From the NCBI RefSeq assembly GCF_004138135.1, contig NZ_RYFD01000009.1, forward strand, positions 1 to 64,000: 64,000 bases of DNA. The letters are read 5' to 3'. Positions 17,170 to 27,746 of the stretch are shown one piece after another (position 1 is the stretch's first letter; each line of letters starts with the position of its first letter). The DNA comes from Candidatus Oscillochloris fontis (lineage in GTDB: Bacteria; Chloroflexota; Chloroflexia; Chloroflexales; Chloroflexaceae). The translations under genes were made by a program, and so were the position numbers. Under the pieces are notes generated by a model that saw only the letters and a program-made list of their open reading frames with translations, did no database searches and was not told the origin of the DNA.

Positions 17170-18221
17170 ATGATCGTCCACGGAGCGCTTGACCATGCCG
17201 AACTGGCCCACTGGGGCATCGCCGCCGAAACGCTGATTGACTTCAGCAGTAACCTCAACCCCTTTGGCCCACCCGCAGGGGTCCGCGCTGCCCTGGCCGC
17301 CCTCGATCCGGCTCCCTACCCAGATCGCAGTTGCTACCACCTGCGCACCAGCCTCGCCCTGCGCCATAGCTGTGCCCCGGCCCAGATCCTGGTAGGCAAT
17401 GGCGGCAACGAACTCATCCACCTGATCGCCCGTGCCCTACTCAGTTTCGGTGATACAGTATTGGTGATCGGGCCAACCTTTGGCGAGTATACCCACGCCA
17501 GCCAGTTGGCCGGAGCGATAGTGGAAGAATGGCGGGCCAGTGAAGAAGCCCACTTCAACCTGCATATAGAAGCCATCGAGCGCCAGATCCGCGCCCTGCG
17601 CCCACGGCTGACATGGCTGTGTGTACCGAACAATCCCACCGGGATAGATCTGACTCCCGCCCAGATCATCACACTCTGCGAATGCTGTGAAGCAAACGGC
17701 GGCATGCTGGTGGTAGATCGCGCCTATGCCGGGTTTGTGCAGGCCACCTACCCCCTGCGCGAGCCACTCGATCATGCCCCAGCGGGGCTATTACGCCTCT
17801 ACTCGCTCACCAAGAGCTACGCCATCGCCGGGTTGCGCCTGGGCTACCTGATCGGCACCGAGGGCGTCATCAGCCAGATTGCGCGCCTGCAACCGACATG
17901 GAGCGTGAATAGCGCCGCACTGGCAGCGGGCGCGGCGGCCCTAAGCGATAGCGATTTTCTGCCGATCACCATGAGCCAACTCTGGGCCAGTAGCGACCAA
18001 CTCTACCACGGTCTCGCCGCGTTGGGCTTTGCCGTCCACCGCACCGCACTGCCCTTTATGCTCGTGCGCAGTGGCGACGCCACCACCACCCGGATGGCGC
18101 TGCTGCGGCGTGGCTGCGTCGTCCGCGACGCGACATCCTTCGGCCTACCCGCCTGGGTGCGGATTGCCCCGCGCCACCCTGATGAGAACCAGACGCTTCT
18201 GCGCGTGTGGAAGGAGATCCT

Positions 18222-18240
<19 letters not shown>
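17170..18240 (+). CDS. cobD: Threonine-phosphate decarboxylase (CobD/CobC family aminotransferase)
   Basis: This PLP enzyme makes aminopropanol phosphate for the nucleotide-loop arm. The 356-aa protein is a fold-type I aminotransferase: [20 protein letters not shown] at about 25-44, [18 protein letters not shown] (about 54-71), [17 protein letters not shown] (about 78-94), [17 protein letters not shown] (about 156-172) and the PLP lysine in [20 protein letters not shown] (about 210-229). An AGAGGAG box precedes ATG 17170. Its end overlaps cbiP by 19 bp. Confidence 0.92.
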
Positions 18241-19697
<1,457 letters not shown>

Positions 19698-19723
19698 ATC
19701 TACCCATGAAGTCTGCCAAACCT

Positions 19724-19990
19724 TTATAACTGCTTAATCAACTTATCGTATTCAGCATGCGAGCCTATCCAAAACCATACGATCTCATCATTTTTCACCC
19801 GCACTCCTAGAGCACGGTAGTGAATCCCAATTCGTACTGAATAGACAGAAGGAGCTATTGATTTAAAATGTAGGCTAGGATGATTCGGATTAGCAATGAA
19901 TAACCGATATGCCGTGCGTGCTTGTTGACGCACGGCAGCAGGAAGACAAGCAAAAGCTGCACGAAAATCAGAGTCGATGCGAGATTTCAC
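19724..19990 (-). CDS. RelE/ParE-family toxin
   Basis: The 88-aa protein fits the compact RelE/ParE fold: a basic helical N-terminus (FRAAFACLPAAVRQQARTAYRLF) followed by strands ending in YRALGVRVKNDEIVWFWIGSHAEYDKLIKQ. The IGSHxEYDxLI ending is typical of this toxin family, many of which are mRNA interferases. It overlaps the upstream antitoxin-like gene by four bases, the usual arrangement of such pairs. Which target it attacks cannot be told from sequence. Confidence 0.75.
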   Translation of the reverse strand: MKSRIDSDFRAAFACLPAAVRQQARTAYRLFIANPNHPSLHFKSIAPSVYSVRIGIHYRALGVRVKNDEIVWFWIGSHAEYDKLIKQL

Positions 19991-20190
19991 AATTTATCAG
20001 GGTCTAACAATTCGGTTTTCCCTGCAAGATAATTCTGGCGTGCTCTCTCAGCAAGCTTCATTAAAGCATCCTGTGATCTAGCAAACGATTCAGACCAACG
20101 CTGCTCCGAATCTAATTCTTCTTTAGCTACTAATTGCATCGTTGGTTTGAAATTCACTGATCGAATATGTGCCTGTCCAGCATAAATCAC
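19987..20190 (-). CDS. Putative antitoxin of the RelE/ParE pair
   Basis: The 67-aa, mildly acidic protein (EELDSEQRWSESFARSQDALMKLAERARQNYLAGKTELLDPDKL) is small, helical and immediately upstream of the toxin with a four-base overlap. It has no clear DNA-binding motif. The antitoxin role is inferred from position and size only. Confidence 0.6.
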   Translation of the reverse strand: MIYAGQAHIRSVNFKPTMQLVAKEELDSEQRWSESFARSQDALMKLAERARQNYLAGKTELLDPDKL

Positions 20191-20465
20191 GACACACCTC
20201 CTGATTTATGAATATGATACTCTACTTGATAACCATCTGTTTCAATACTATAGGGTAGTTCAAACACAGTCACCTGATGTTCAAACCAACCCTCAGATTG
20301 AGGGTATTTCTCATATACATTCTTCCATCCCTCAGATTCTGCGGAGGCAGATGAGTTCTGAACCAATAGCATAGTACTTGCACCTGCTTCACCTGTAGGT
20401 GAGGTATCTTCTATGTTAGCGCGTACAGCTAGAAGAGTAAGCACAAAAAGTTTCGGTTCTTCCAT
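20187..20465 (-). CDS. Small conserved-looking protein of the toxin-antitoxin operon
   Basis: This 92-aa protein starts MEEPKLFVLTLLAVRANI and ends QVTVFELPYSIETDGYQVEYHIHKSGGVS. I do not recognise a family. ATG 20465 has an AAAGGG box; the frame extends further up to 20537 but those residues lack a ribosome binding site. It overlaps the antitoxin-like gene by four bases and so is the first gene of a three-gene operon. It has lower GC than the flanking cob and cmr genes, which suggests the operon was acquired. Confidence 0.55.
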   Translation of the reverse strand: MEEPKLFVLTLLAVRANIEDTSPTGEAGASTMLLVQNSSASAESEGWKNVYEKYPQSEGWFEHQVTVFELPYSIETDGYQVEYHIHKSGGVS

Positions 20466-20524
20466 AACAAACCCTTTCAGCGAAAAGCGGCGATTGAATA
20501 CATTGTAGCACAAAGGGCATGGCA

Positions 20525-20554
20525 AGGAGAGATCCACAATGTTGGATCTCTCCT
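20525..20554. promoter_or_regulatory. 12-bp perfect inverted repeat, probable operator
   Basis: AGGAGAGATCCA (20525-20536) and TGGATCTCTCCT (20543-20554) are perfect inverse copies with a six-base centre. It sits between the divergent toxin-antitoxin and cmr operons, just upstream of the extended -10 box of the cmr promoter, so a bound dimer would block it. There is no T-run to suggest a terminator. Confidence 0.65.
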
Positions 20555-20558
20555 CATA

Positions 20559-20567
20559 TGCTATACT
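20559..20567 (+). promoter_or_regulatory. Extended -10 promoter of the cmr operon
   Basis: TGCTATACT (TGn plus a near-consensus -10) lies about 170 bp upstream of cmr2. No good -35 is present at 17 bases, which an extended -10 can tolerate. The same nine bases form the -10 of the CRISPR leader promoter (43071-43079). Confidence 0.5.
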
Positions 20568-20733
20568 CTCTTCTGATCAGAGAAATCGTCATCTGGCACC
20601 ATAAACCCAAGCGAGAATTGGGTAGTCTGCGAGGCGATGACAACCGCAGCACGGAGCTGGGGTTGGTAACATGCGATCCAGGCCGCATGTGGGTGGAGGT
20701 ATCTGAAGATCTACGCCATACCTAAGGAGTTGT

Positions 20734-22548
20734 ATGCAGCATCTCTTTTTGTTGAGCATTGGCCCGGTGCAGGAGTTTATTGCCGCTGCCCGCCGGACAC
20801 GCGATCTTTGGGCCGGTTCGATGCTGTTGAGTAGCCTGGCGCGGCGTGCCGCCCTCGCGCTGCGCCAGGAACATCAGGCGACCCTGATCTTCCCCGCCCA
20901 GGATGACCTTAATACGCATGATGTGGTGAATCGCATTGTGGCGCGGTTGGCAGATGGGGCTGATCCCCATGAAGTTGGTACGCAGGTAGAAGAGCGGGTA
21001 CGGGCTGAACTAAAACAGTGGATGAGTACCGTCTTCGACAATCGGCAACGTATTACCTGGCCGGATGATCCCAGCTATCGGCAGCGGGCAGAAGCGCAGA
21101 TGGCCGATCTGATCGAGATCGTTTGGGTGGCGGTGCCGCTGCTTGATGATGTGCCGCAAACCCGTCGGCATCTCGATGCTGCCATGATGGCGCGCAAGTA
21201 TACGCGCACCTTCCACCAACCGAGTTGGGCCTTAGAGGTGCCGAAATCCTCGATTGATGGCCGCCGCGAGTCGGTGATTGATGATCGTGAGTTTGATGCT
21301 GACTATGATCCAGCCCCCTTCGCCAACAAAACCGAGCGACTCTTGGCGCTGTATGGCGCTGGCCCCGCCGAACGCCTCTCTGGGGTTGATCTCTTTAAGC
21401 GCCACTACCGCGCCCGTGATGAGCAGGCCGATTTCCCTAGTACCTCCCACTTTGCCGCGCTACCCATGCTCTGGCGTGCGCATACGGCGGGTTTGGATGT
21501 GCGCCAGGGTCTGGATGCCTACCTGCAAGCGTTGCGGGCGGCCTATGCGTTACAGGCCGGGAACCGCCGCCTGAACATGCTCAAACTTGATCCGCGCTTT
21601 AGCTCGCCAGTCACGCTGAACGACTACGATGCCAGTATCCTCTTCGCTAGCCGTTTAGCCGAAGAGTTGGATGGCCAAGCCCTGAGCAATGCGCAGGCAG
21701 CGTTGGCTACCTATCTGCACGCCAGCGTAGATGATCAACCCGAACCCTACTATGCCATCCTGATGGCCGATGGCGATAGTATGGGCGAGGTGATTGATCG
21801 GCAACCCGACCTGGAGCAGCAGCGCCAACTCGGTCTCGCGCTTGATGCGTTTGCGGCGGGTGTGCGCGGGATTGTGGAAGATCCTGATCTGTATCGCGGG
21901 GCTTTGGTCTATGCCGGTGGTGATGATCTGCTGGCCTTTGTCCCGCTCGATAGTGTGATTGATTGTGCGACGGCGTTGCATGCTTCGTATGCTGAAAAGA
22001 TGCAAGCCTTTGGCGCTACTCTTTCGGTTGGGATTGCGATCTGCCACCACCTTGAGCCGTTGACCGATGCGCTCAGACTGGTGCACGAAGCCGAAGATCT
22101 AGCCAAGGCGCGGATGGGTAAGAACGGCCTAGCGATCATATTGAGTAAGCGCGCTGGGGTTGATACGACCATCAGCGGCGGCTGGGATAGCCCATTTGTG
22201 ACCCGACTTCAGTTGCTGATTGATCGCTTTCAGCAGGATGCCATCCCCGATGGTGTGGCCTATGAACTGCGCTCGCTCGATGAGCGGGTCGGGGCGACGC
22301 TGCCACCTACGGCGTTGGTTGCCGAGGCCGGACGGATCTTGCAGCGCAAACGCGGCGCTCGTGGGACGCAGCGCATCGCATCGGATGATCTGGCTCTGCT
22401 CACCACGGCCTTGGCCGCAGAATCGGGCAACCTCAAAGATGGTCGCCCGGTGCGGGGGATTGATCAGCTTGCTGACGAATTGATTGTGGCCCGTGAGATA
22501 GCGCGGGCGCGAGGAACACTCCTGGCCGAGAAAGGAGCACCCGTTTGA
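20734..22548 (+). CDS. cmr2: Cmr2/Cas10, type III-B large subunit without HD domain
   Basis: Cmr2 is the large subunit of the Cmr effector complex and synthesises cyclic oligoadenylate when target RNA is bound. The 604-aa protein starts directly with LFLLSIGPVQEFIAAARRTRDLWAGS, the segment that normally follows the N-terminal HD nuclease domain. No HD motif exists anywhere, and the protein is some 250 residues shorter than full-length Cmr2. The Palm motifs are kept: MADGDSMG (D346, D348) and YAGGDDLLAF (GGDD at 395-398). So DNA cleavage is probably lost and signalling kept. ATG 20734 has a TAAGGAG box. It overlaps cmr3 by four bases. Confidence 0.94.
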   Translation: MQHLFLLSIGPVQEFIAAARRTRDLWAGSMLLSSLARRAALALRQEHQATLIFPAQDDLNTHDVVNRIVARLADGADPHEVGTQVEERVRAELKQWMSTVFDNRQRITWPDDPSYRQRAEAQMADLIEIVWVAVPLLDDVPQTRRHLDAAMMARKYTRTFHQPSWALEVPKSSIDGRRESVIDDREFDADYDPAPFANKTERLLALYGAGPAERLSGVDLFKRHYRARDEQADFPSTSHFAALPMLWRAHTAGLDVRQGLDAYLQALRAAYALQAGNRRLNMLKLDPRFSSPVTLNDYDASILFASRLAEELDGQALSNAQAALATYLHASVDDQPEPYYAILMADGDSMGEVIDRQPDLEQQRQLGLALDAFAAGVRGIVEDPDLYRGALVYAGGDDLLAFVPLDSVIDCATALHASYAEKMQAFGATLSVGIAICHHLEPLTDALRLVHEAEDLAKARMGKNGLAIILSKRAGVDTTISGGWDSPFVTRLQLLIDRFQQDAIPDGVAYELRSLDERVGATLPPTALVAEAGRILQRKRGARGTQRIASDDLALLTTALAAESGNLKDGRPVRGIDQLADELIVAREIARARGTLLAEKGAPV

Positions 22549-23750
22549 GTGAGCATGCAGAGCATCTCTGGCTGATCGAGCCGCGTGACCCACTGATTGT
22601 CCGTGATGGGCGTCCGTTTGGTCCTACCCCTGGGGCACGCGCCCGCACGCTGCCCTTCCCGTTCCCGGCCACGATTGCGGGCGCGTTGCGCCACAAGGCT
22701 GGTCTGTTGGCCGATGGCTCCTTTGATCGCACCCAGAGTAATGCGGTGCTGGACTATGCAGTGCGTGGCCCGCTGCTCGTGCAACTACATGAAACCGAGG
22801 ATGCGACGATCTGTGACTGGCTCTTCCCCGCACCTGCCGATGCGCTGCTGCTTCAGGATGGTTCCCACACCCTGCGCCGCTGGTTGGCCCCGCGTGATCT
22901 GCCGTCGGGTAGCACCATCGCCATGCCCGATGGGCTGCGCCCGGTGCTGCCTGCCCAGTATGAGCGACTTAAAGCGTGGAGCAAGGCACCTCCGTTCTGG
23001 TTCAAGCAGACCTACGATGACTGGCTCCAGGCTCCTCGTGACGATCAGCCAGATCCAGACCAACTGGGCATCAGGAAGTTGGCGGTCAATACCCGTATGC
23101 ATGTCGTCATCCAGCCCACAACCCAGACTGCCCAGGAAGGTGCGCTCTTCCAGACCAGTGGGCTAGAGTTGACCCCTACCCCGGCGGCACGGCCCCAGAT
23201 TCACCAGACGCGCCGCCTCGCCCTTGCTGCCACCTTCGCCGCCGCTACGCCACACTTTCCGGGTGGTGTCGCACCGCTAGGTGGCGAGCGACGGCTGATG
23301 CGCTGGAGTGCGTTACCCAACGCGGCGCTCCCGGCGTGGCCTGCTGGGCTACGCGAGCAGATCATCCGCCAGCGCTGCTGCCGGGTGTTGCTGCTCACCC
23401 CCGCCTGCTTTGACGCAGGCTACCGCCCGCCGCTGACGTGGGTACGTGGAGAAGTCGCCGCCACCCTGGTGGCCGCCGTCGTCCCGCCCGCCCAGGTCAT
23501 TTCTGGCTGGGACATGGCCTACCAGCACCCCAACGGGCGCTATGGGCGACCCAAAAAGACGCGCCACCTCGCAGCGGCGGGCAGTGTCTACTATGTTCAT
23601 TTTGCGCAACAGGCCGATGTGGCGGCATGGCTTGACGCCACCTGGATGCAGGCGGTAAGCGACAAACTTCAGGATCAGCGAGATGGTTTCGGATTGGCGG
23701 CGATTGGTGCCTGGCCCAGTGCTGGGTGTGCAGAGGAGGTGCGGCAGTGA
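22545..23750 (+). CDS. cmr3: Cmr3, type III-B crRNA 5'-handle binding subunit
   Basis: Cmr3 is a Cas5-like RAMP protein that holds the crRNA 5' end next to Cmr2. The 401-aa product begins HLWLIEPRDPLIVRDGRPFG, the Cmr3 signature, followed by ARTLPFPFPATIAGALRHKAG. The C-terminal PPAQVISGWDMAYQHPNGRYGRPKKTRHLAAAGSVYYV contains the conserved SGWD...R..AGSVY segment. Translation starts at TTG 22545 with AAAGGAG upstream, overlapping the cmr2 stop as TTGA. Confidence 0.92.
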   Translation: MSEHAEHLWLIEPRDPLIVRDGRPFGPTPGARARTLPFPFPATIAGALRHKAGLLADGSFDRTQSNAVLDYAVRGPLLVQLHETEDATICDWLFPAPADALLLQDGSHTLRRWLAPRDLPSGSTIAMPDGLRPVLPAQYERLKAWSKAPPFWFKQTYDDWLQAPRDDQPDPDQLGIRKLAVNTRMHVVIQPTTQTAQEGALFQTSGLELTPTPAARPQIHQTRRLALAATFAAATPHFPGGVAPLGGERRLMRWSALPNAALPAWPAGLREQIIRQRCCRVLLLTPACFDAGYRPPLTWVRGEVAATLVAAVVPPAQVISGWDMAYQHPNGRYGRPKKTRHLAAAGSVYYVHFAQQADVAAWLDATWMQAVSDKLQDQRDGFGLAAIGAWPSAGCAEEVRQ

Positions 23751-25120
23751 GTCGAGTTCCCCCTTATGATCCGCCCGATCTGGCCCCCAAGCCGGATCTG
23801 AACATGGTGCGCCAGGTGCGCGAATATCGCCTGATCACCCCGCTCTTTGGCGGTGGGGTTGAACCCCGCACAGCCGACCCGATCTCCACCGTGCGCGCTA
23901 CCGAGGTGCGCGGGCAGTTGCGTTTCTGGTGGCGCGCTACACGCGGTGGGCAATTTGGCGCTGATCTCAGTGCTCTCAAGCATGCCGAGGATCTGCTCTG
24001 GGGCGCGGCGAGTAGCAAGGAGCATGATCGCCCATCAAAGGTGCAGGTTGAGGTGCAGGTGTTGGATGCGGGGAAGCCATTTACGCCGCCTGATGGAAGA
24101 CCACTCACAGATATGCGTTCGGCATTTGGTTATGTCTCGTTTCCACTCCAAAAAACCGATGCAGTGGTGCGTGAAGGAGTACGCTTCCGCCTCATCCTGA
24201 GCTACCCGACAACGTATCAGCCAGATCTTGATGCAGCGCTCTGGGCATGGGAGACCTTCGGTGGGCTTGGGGCGCGTACTCGGCGCGGTTTTGGGGCTAT
24301 TGCGCGTGAAACGCCAGAACCTCTCATTCCTCCAGCGTCGGATCTGCACACAGCGCGTCAATGGATTGAGCATCGTATGGCTAATTTGCAGGTGACAGGT
24401 ACATGGTTCCCAAACATTCCCTACTTGTATGCCGATGTCGTTCTCTTCCCATTCCATCCTGATCCCATACAGGTGTGGCAGACATTGATCGCTCATCTGA
24501 AAAACTTTCGTCAACAACGGCCACAACATCCGCGTTGGTATCGTGATCGCAAGACTAACACACGTAAACAGCGCCCTATGCCCGGTCGTAACCACTGGCC
24601 AGAGCCAGACGAGATCCGACGGCGCACGCGCTCCCGTGCCAACTTTACAGATCCCGATGGAAATGTGCATGATCACACGCACGATGTGAGTACGGTAGAG
24701 GCTTTTCCTCGTGCAGCATTTGGTTTACCGATACAGTTCGAGTTTAAGGATCGAGCAAGTGGTGATCCAGCGGGGAAGAATCTGCTCAGAGGTGTCATCT
24801 ATCAACATGGAGAACCAGAACTGATCGAACGCCTAGCCAGTCCTATTATTCTGCGACCTATTCCTTGGTCAGACGGCTATCGAGGATTGGTGCTACGGTT
24901 AGCAGGGACACAACCACCTGATGATTTAGATATCAATGTGGCACGTGGTTCGCGTTCGGCACGCTGGAGACTCACCGTTGGCGAAGCTACCTCGATTCCA
25001 GAGTTTGATGATCGTGGCACATTACTTCCTGATCCGCTCATGCGTGATACTACTGGAAGTGTACCTACCGATGTCCTGGAGGGATTCTTCAACTTTCTAC
25101 GCCGCAACGGAGGAGTGTAG
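23747..25120 (+). CDS. cmr1: Cmr1, type III-B RAMP subunit
   Basis: Cmr1 is a two-RAMP protein at the 3' end of the crRNA in the Cmr complex. The 457-aa product has REYRLITPLFGGGVEPRTAD followed by VRATEVRGQLRFWWRATRGG, the Cmr1 hallmark (RGxLRFWWR). It also has WAWETFGGLGARTRRGFGAI near 172-191, a Gly-rich RAMP loop. GTG 23747 overlaps the cmr3 stop as GTGA and has a GAGGAGG box. From about 24.1 kb onward the codon use is clearly less GC-rich than the first 350 bp and the neighbouring cmr genes, suggesting a recombinant gene. Confidence 0.92.
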   Translation: MSRVPPYDPPDLAPKPDLNMVRQVREYRLITPLFGGGVEPRTADPISTVRATEVRGQLRFWWRATRGGQFGADLSALKHAEDLLWGAASSKEHDRPSKVQVEVQVLDAGKPFTPPDGRPLTDMRSAFGYVSFPLQKTDAVVREGVRFRLILSYPTTYQPDLDAALWAWETFGGLGARTRRGFGAIARETPEPLIPPASDLHTARQWIEHRMANLQVTGTWFPNIPYLYADVVLFPFHPDPIQVWQTLIAHLKNFRQQRPQHPRWYRDRKTNTRKQRPMPGRNHWPEPDEIRRRTRSRANFTDPDGNVHDHTHDVSTVEAFPRAAFGLPIQFEFKDRASGDPAGKNLLRGVIYQHGEPELIERLASPIILRPIPWSDGYRGLVLRLAGTQPPDDLDINVARGSRSARWRLTVGEATSIPEFDDRGTLLPDPLMRDTTGSVPTDVLEGFFNFLRRNGGV

Positions 25121-25123
25121 GTT

Positions 25124-26023
25124 ATGACCACGACCACGCGCCTGCTCTTTATTCACGCCCTCTCGCCACTCCACGCCGGGACGGGCCAGGGTTCGGGGGT
25201 GATCGATCTGCCGATTGCCCGCGAGAAGGCCACCGGACTGCCCTACCTGCCGGGTTCTTCCATCAAGGGGACGCTGCGCGATAGTGCGGGACTCTCGCCT
25301 GAAGAGACTGCGGCCATCTTTGGTCCCGATACTACCAATGCGGCCGAGTTTGCCGGTTCGGTGCAGTTTGCCGATGCGCGGCTGTTGCTGCTCCCCATTC
25401 GTAGCCTGGGCGGCACCTTCGCTTGGGTGAGTTCGCCCTATGTGTTACGCCGCTTTGCCCGTGATGCCCGCGATGCCGGGATTGACGATCTCCCCGCACC
25501 ACCCGACCCACCGGCTGAGACATGCGCACTTGCCAGTGAGGCGCGTCTGGTGATCCGCGAAGGGCAACGCCAGATGGTCGTTCTCGAAGATCTCGATCTG
25601 CAACCGAGTGTTGATACGGATTTGGCTCCTTGGGCCACCAAGCTCGGCATCTGGCTCTTCCCCGATCCTGAACCCGATGCCACCTATTGGCGCACCACAT
25701 TCACCGAGCGGCTCTGCGTTGTGCAGGACGAGGTCTTCAGTTTTTTGCTCAACACCGCCACCGAGGTCGTAGCACGCATCAAACTGAAGGACGATACCAA
25801 GACCGTTGCCAATGGGCAACTCTGGTACGAAGAGGCGCTGCCCGCCGAGAGTATCCTCTCCAGCATGCTGCTGATCAACCCGGTACAGGCTCCTAAGCGT
25901 AAGGCGCTGGATGGCGCTGCGATTGAAGAGCGGATCAAAACGATGATCCAACCGAGCTTGCAGTTTGGCGGTAAGGCCACGGTTGGGCGGGGCGTGTGCC
26001 GGGTACGGCTAGGGGGAGCGTGA
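25124..26023 (+). CDS. cmr4: Cmr4, backbone subunit with target-RNA cleavage activity
   Basis: Cmr4 (Cas7-like) polymerises along the crRNA and cleaves target RNA at 6-nt intervals. The 299-aa protein begins RLLFIHALSPLHAGTGQGSG, then IDLPIAREKATGLPYLPGSS and IKGTLRD, the RAMP Cmr4 signature. The Asp in IDLPI is in the usual position of the catalytic loop. The C-terminal FGGKATVGRGVCRVR is a Gly-rich RAMP loop. The gap to cmr1 is three bases. Confidence 0.94.
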   Translation: MTTTTRLLFIHALSPLHAGTGQGSGVIDLPIAREKATGLPYLPGSSIKGTLRDSAGLSPEETAAIFGPDTTNAAEFAGSVQFADARLLLLPIRSLGGTFAWVSSPYVLRRFARDARDAGIDDLPAPPDPPAETCALASEARLVIREGQRQMVVLEDLDLQPSVDTDLAPWATKLGIWLFPDPEPDATYWRTTFTERLCVVQDEVFSFLLNTATEVVARIKLKDDTKTVANGQLWYEEALPAESILSSMLLINPVQAPKRKALDGAAIEERIKTMIQPSLQFGGKATVGRGVCRVRLGGA

Positions 26024-26026
26024 GCC

Positions 26027-26416
26027 ATGCCAGACATCCAGACTCGTGAACAGCGTCAGGCGGATGGCGTCTTCCAGTTGGTGAGCCGGGTTGCGGCGCG
26101 TGATCAAGCCTACAAACAAGCCTATGGCAGCATGGCGCATGGCCTACCGATCCTCATTCGGAGCGCAGGCTTAGTTCAGGCCGTTGCGTTTGTACAGTCG
26201 CGCCCGAATAGCCAACAACCGCAGAAGGATCTGCTCACTGATCTCGCCATCGTCTTGGGCTACCCCAATGCCGATTCGTTGGGCACTGCGAGTCGCAAAC
26301 CTCCACTGGCGAGCTACATGCGGCTCACCCACGAGGCATTAGCGGCGCTACTCTGGTTCAAACGCTTTGCCCAATCGGTACTTCATGTTGAGGGTAGCGA
26401 GGGAGAAGAACCATGA
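26027..26416 (+). CDS. cmr5: Cmr5, small subunit
   Basis: Cmr5 is the small helical subunit that lines the target RNA channel. The 129-aa product is mostly alpha-helical, with VSRVAARDQAYKQAYGSMAHGLPILIRSAGLVQAVAFVQ and the C-terminal LTHEALAALLWFKRFAQSVLHVE; both fit the Cmr5 family. It overlaps cmr6 by four bases. Confidence 0.9.
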   Translation: MPDIQTREQRQADGVFQLVSRVAARDQAYKQAYGSMAHGLPILIRSAGLVQAVAFVQSRPNSQQPQKDLLTDLAIVLGYPNADSLGTASRKPPLASYMRLTHEALAALLWFKRFAQSVLHVEGSEGEEP

Positions 26417-27531
26417 GTAGCCGCCGTGATCACCTTCAAAGCCTGAACAAGAACGCATGCCAGCATCCTGGTCTCTGGCTCGACAAGTTCATCCCCACCC
26501 AACCTCAACCTCAACAGCGCACTGGCGAGGACGTAGAGACCAAACGTAATCTGGTGACCGACACCGCCACAATTGCCAGCACACCCGCAGTGCTGGATCT
26601 CTACCGGTGCAGCTTTCGGCGCTGGCGCGACACCCTCACCCACCTCGCCGACACCGAACTGCGCCTCGCGACCGCACGCGGGCGGGTCGTGGTCGGCATC
26701 GGCAACGCGAGCGTCCTAGAGACTGCGATCAGCCTACAACGCACCTACGGCATCCCGTATATTCCGGGCAGTGCGCTCAAAGGACTCGCCGCTGCCTATG
26801 CGCGCCAGCGCCTAGATGACACCTGGGGCAAACCGGCAACGATCTATGACCCCGATGATCCAGCGCAGCAGCCACCGAGCGCCTACGAACTCCTCTTTGG
26901 TGCCACCAGCACGGCGGGCTATGTCACCTTTCACGATGCCTTGTGGTACCCCGACGATCCGGCCCATCCGCAATCATTAGCTGCCGATGTGCTTACCGTT
27001 CACCACCAAGCCTACTACAACCAGGGCGGCAGCCAAGCCCCCACCGACTGGGACAGCCCGATGCCGATTCCCTTTCTCACCGCCACCGGCAGCTTCCTGC
27101 TCGCCCTAAGTGGGCCACCAGCGTGGCGTAGCCGCGCCTTTGAGATACTTGCAGCGGCGCTGGATCAGATGGGCGTGGGAGCCAAAACGTCAAGCGGCTA
27201 TGGGCGGATGGATCTACGTTCGCTACCCCCAACAAGCACTACTCCTTGTGGAAAGAAGGGAGAACAGACCGCAGCCACACCCTCACCGCGCACGATTCCC
27301 GTAGTGGGTCAGATCATCACGAGTAACGTGATCGAACGTAATACGCAAAAGATCGCCATCCAAGTACCCGGCCATGCCCCGGAACATGTGCTGGCAATAC
27401 TCGACATTCAAGCCGACACCCCGGCATGGCAACCAGGCGAGAAGGCGCGGGTCGAGGTGATCGCAATCGAGACCGGTGAGCAACGCACCATCCTGCGGGT
27501 ACAACGCGCCCCCAAAAACAGGAAGAGTTGA
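26413..27531 (+). CDS. cmr6: Cmr6, RAMP subunit
   Basis: Cmr6 caps the Cmr4 filament. Of 372 aa, the first 60 are a variable extension. The RAMP core has RVVVGIGNASVLETAISLQRTYGIPYIPGSALKGLAAAYA (about 90-130), the Cmr6 signature with a PGSALKG loop, and LDQMGVGAKTSSGYGRM (about 255-271), the Gly-rich loop. The last 80 residues (after about 290) look like a small OB-like beta extension (GQIITSNVIERNTQKIAIQV...GEKARVEVIAIETG) not needed for the RAMP fold. It is the final gene of the cmr operon; a repeat follows. Confidence 0.92.
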   Translation: MSSRRDHLQSLNKNACQHPGLWLDKFIPTQPQPQQRTGEDVETKRNLVTDTATIASTPAVLDLYRCSFRRWRDTLTHLADTELRLATARGRVVVGIGNASVLETAISLQRTYGIPYIPGSALKGLAAAYARQRLDDTWGKPATIYDPDDPAQQPPSAYELLFGATSTAGYVTFHDALWYPDDPAHPQSLAADVLTVHHQAYYNQGGSQAPTDWDSPMPIPFLTATGSFLLALSGPPAWRSRAFEILAAALDQMGVGAKTSSGYGRMDLRSLPPTSTTPCGKKGEQTAATPSPRTIPVVGQIITSNVIERNTQKIAIQVPGHAPEHVLAILDIQADTPAWQPGEKARVEVIAIETGEQRTILRVQRAPKNRKS

Positions 27532-27551
27532 GAGGCACTGCGATACTCTGG

Positions 27552-27738
27552 TTTTTAACCGCAGAGGAACGCAGAGGAACGCAGAGGAAGAACTGTAGGT
27601 ATATATATAGAACCCATCCCTCTGCGTACCTCTGCGATTGATGAGGTTTACCACCGCTCATCAGAGGAACGCAGAGGAAGAACTGTAGGTATATATATAG
27701 AATCCATCCCTCTGCGTACCTCTGTGTCCTCTGCGGTT
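27552..27738. repeat. CTCTGCG-type palindrome, two direct copies
   Basis: ACCGCAGAGGAACGCAGAGG opens the element. CAGAGGAAGAACTGTAGGTA followed by TATATATAGAA occurs twice, about 82 bp apart, each followed by CATCCCTCTGCGTACCTCTG. The second copy ends TGTCCTCTGCGGTTGAT, which is the same sequence as in the insert at the end of the CRISPR array. It separates the convergent cmr operon and the SAVED-protease gene. Confidence 0.88.
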
Positions 27739-27746
27739 GATGAGGT

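Noticed and set aside
20519-20725. 68-aa + strand frame before cmr2
   Set aside because: It runs through the palindrome and promoter, has no ribosome binding site and no recognisable protein.
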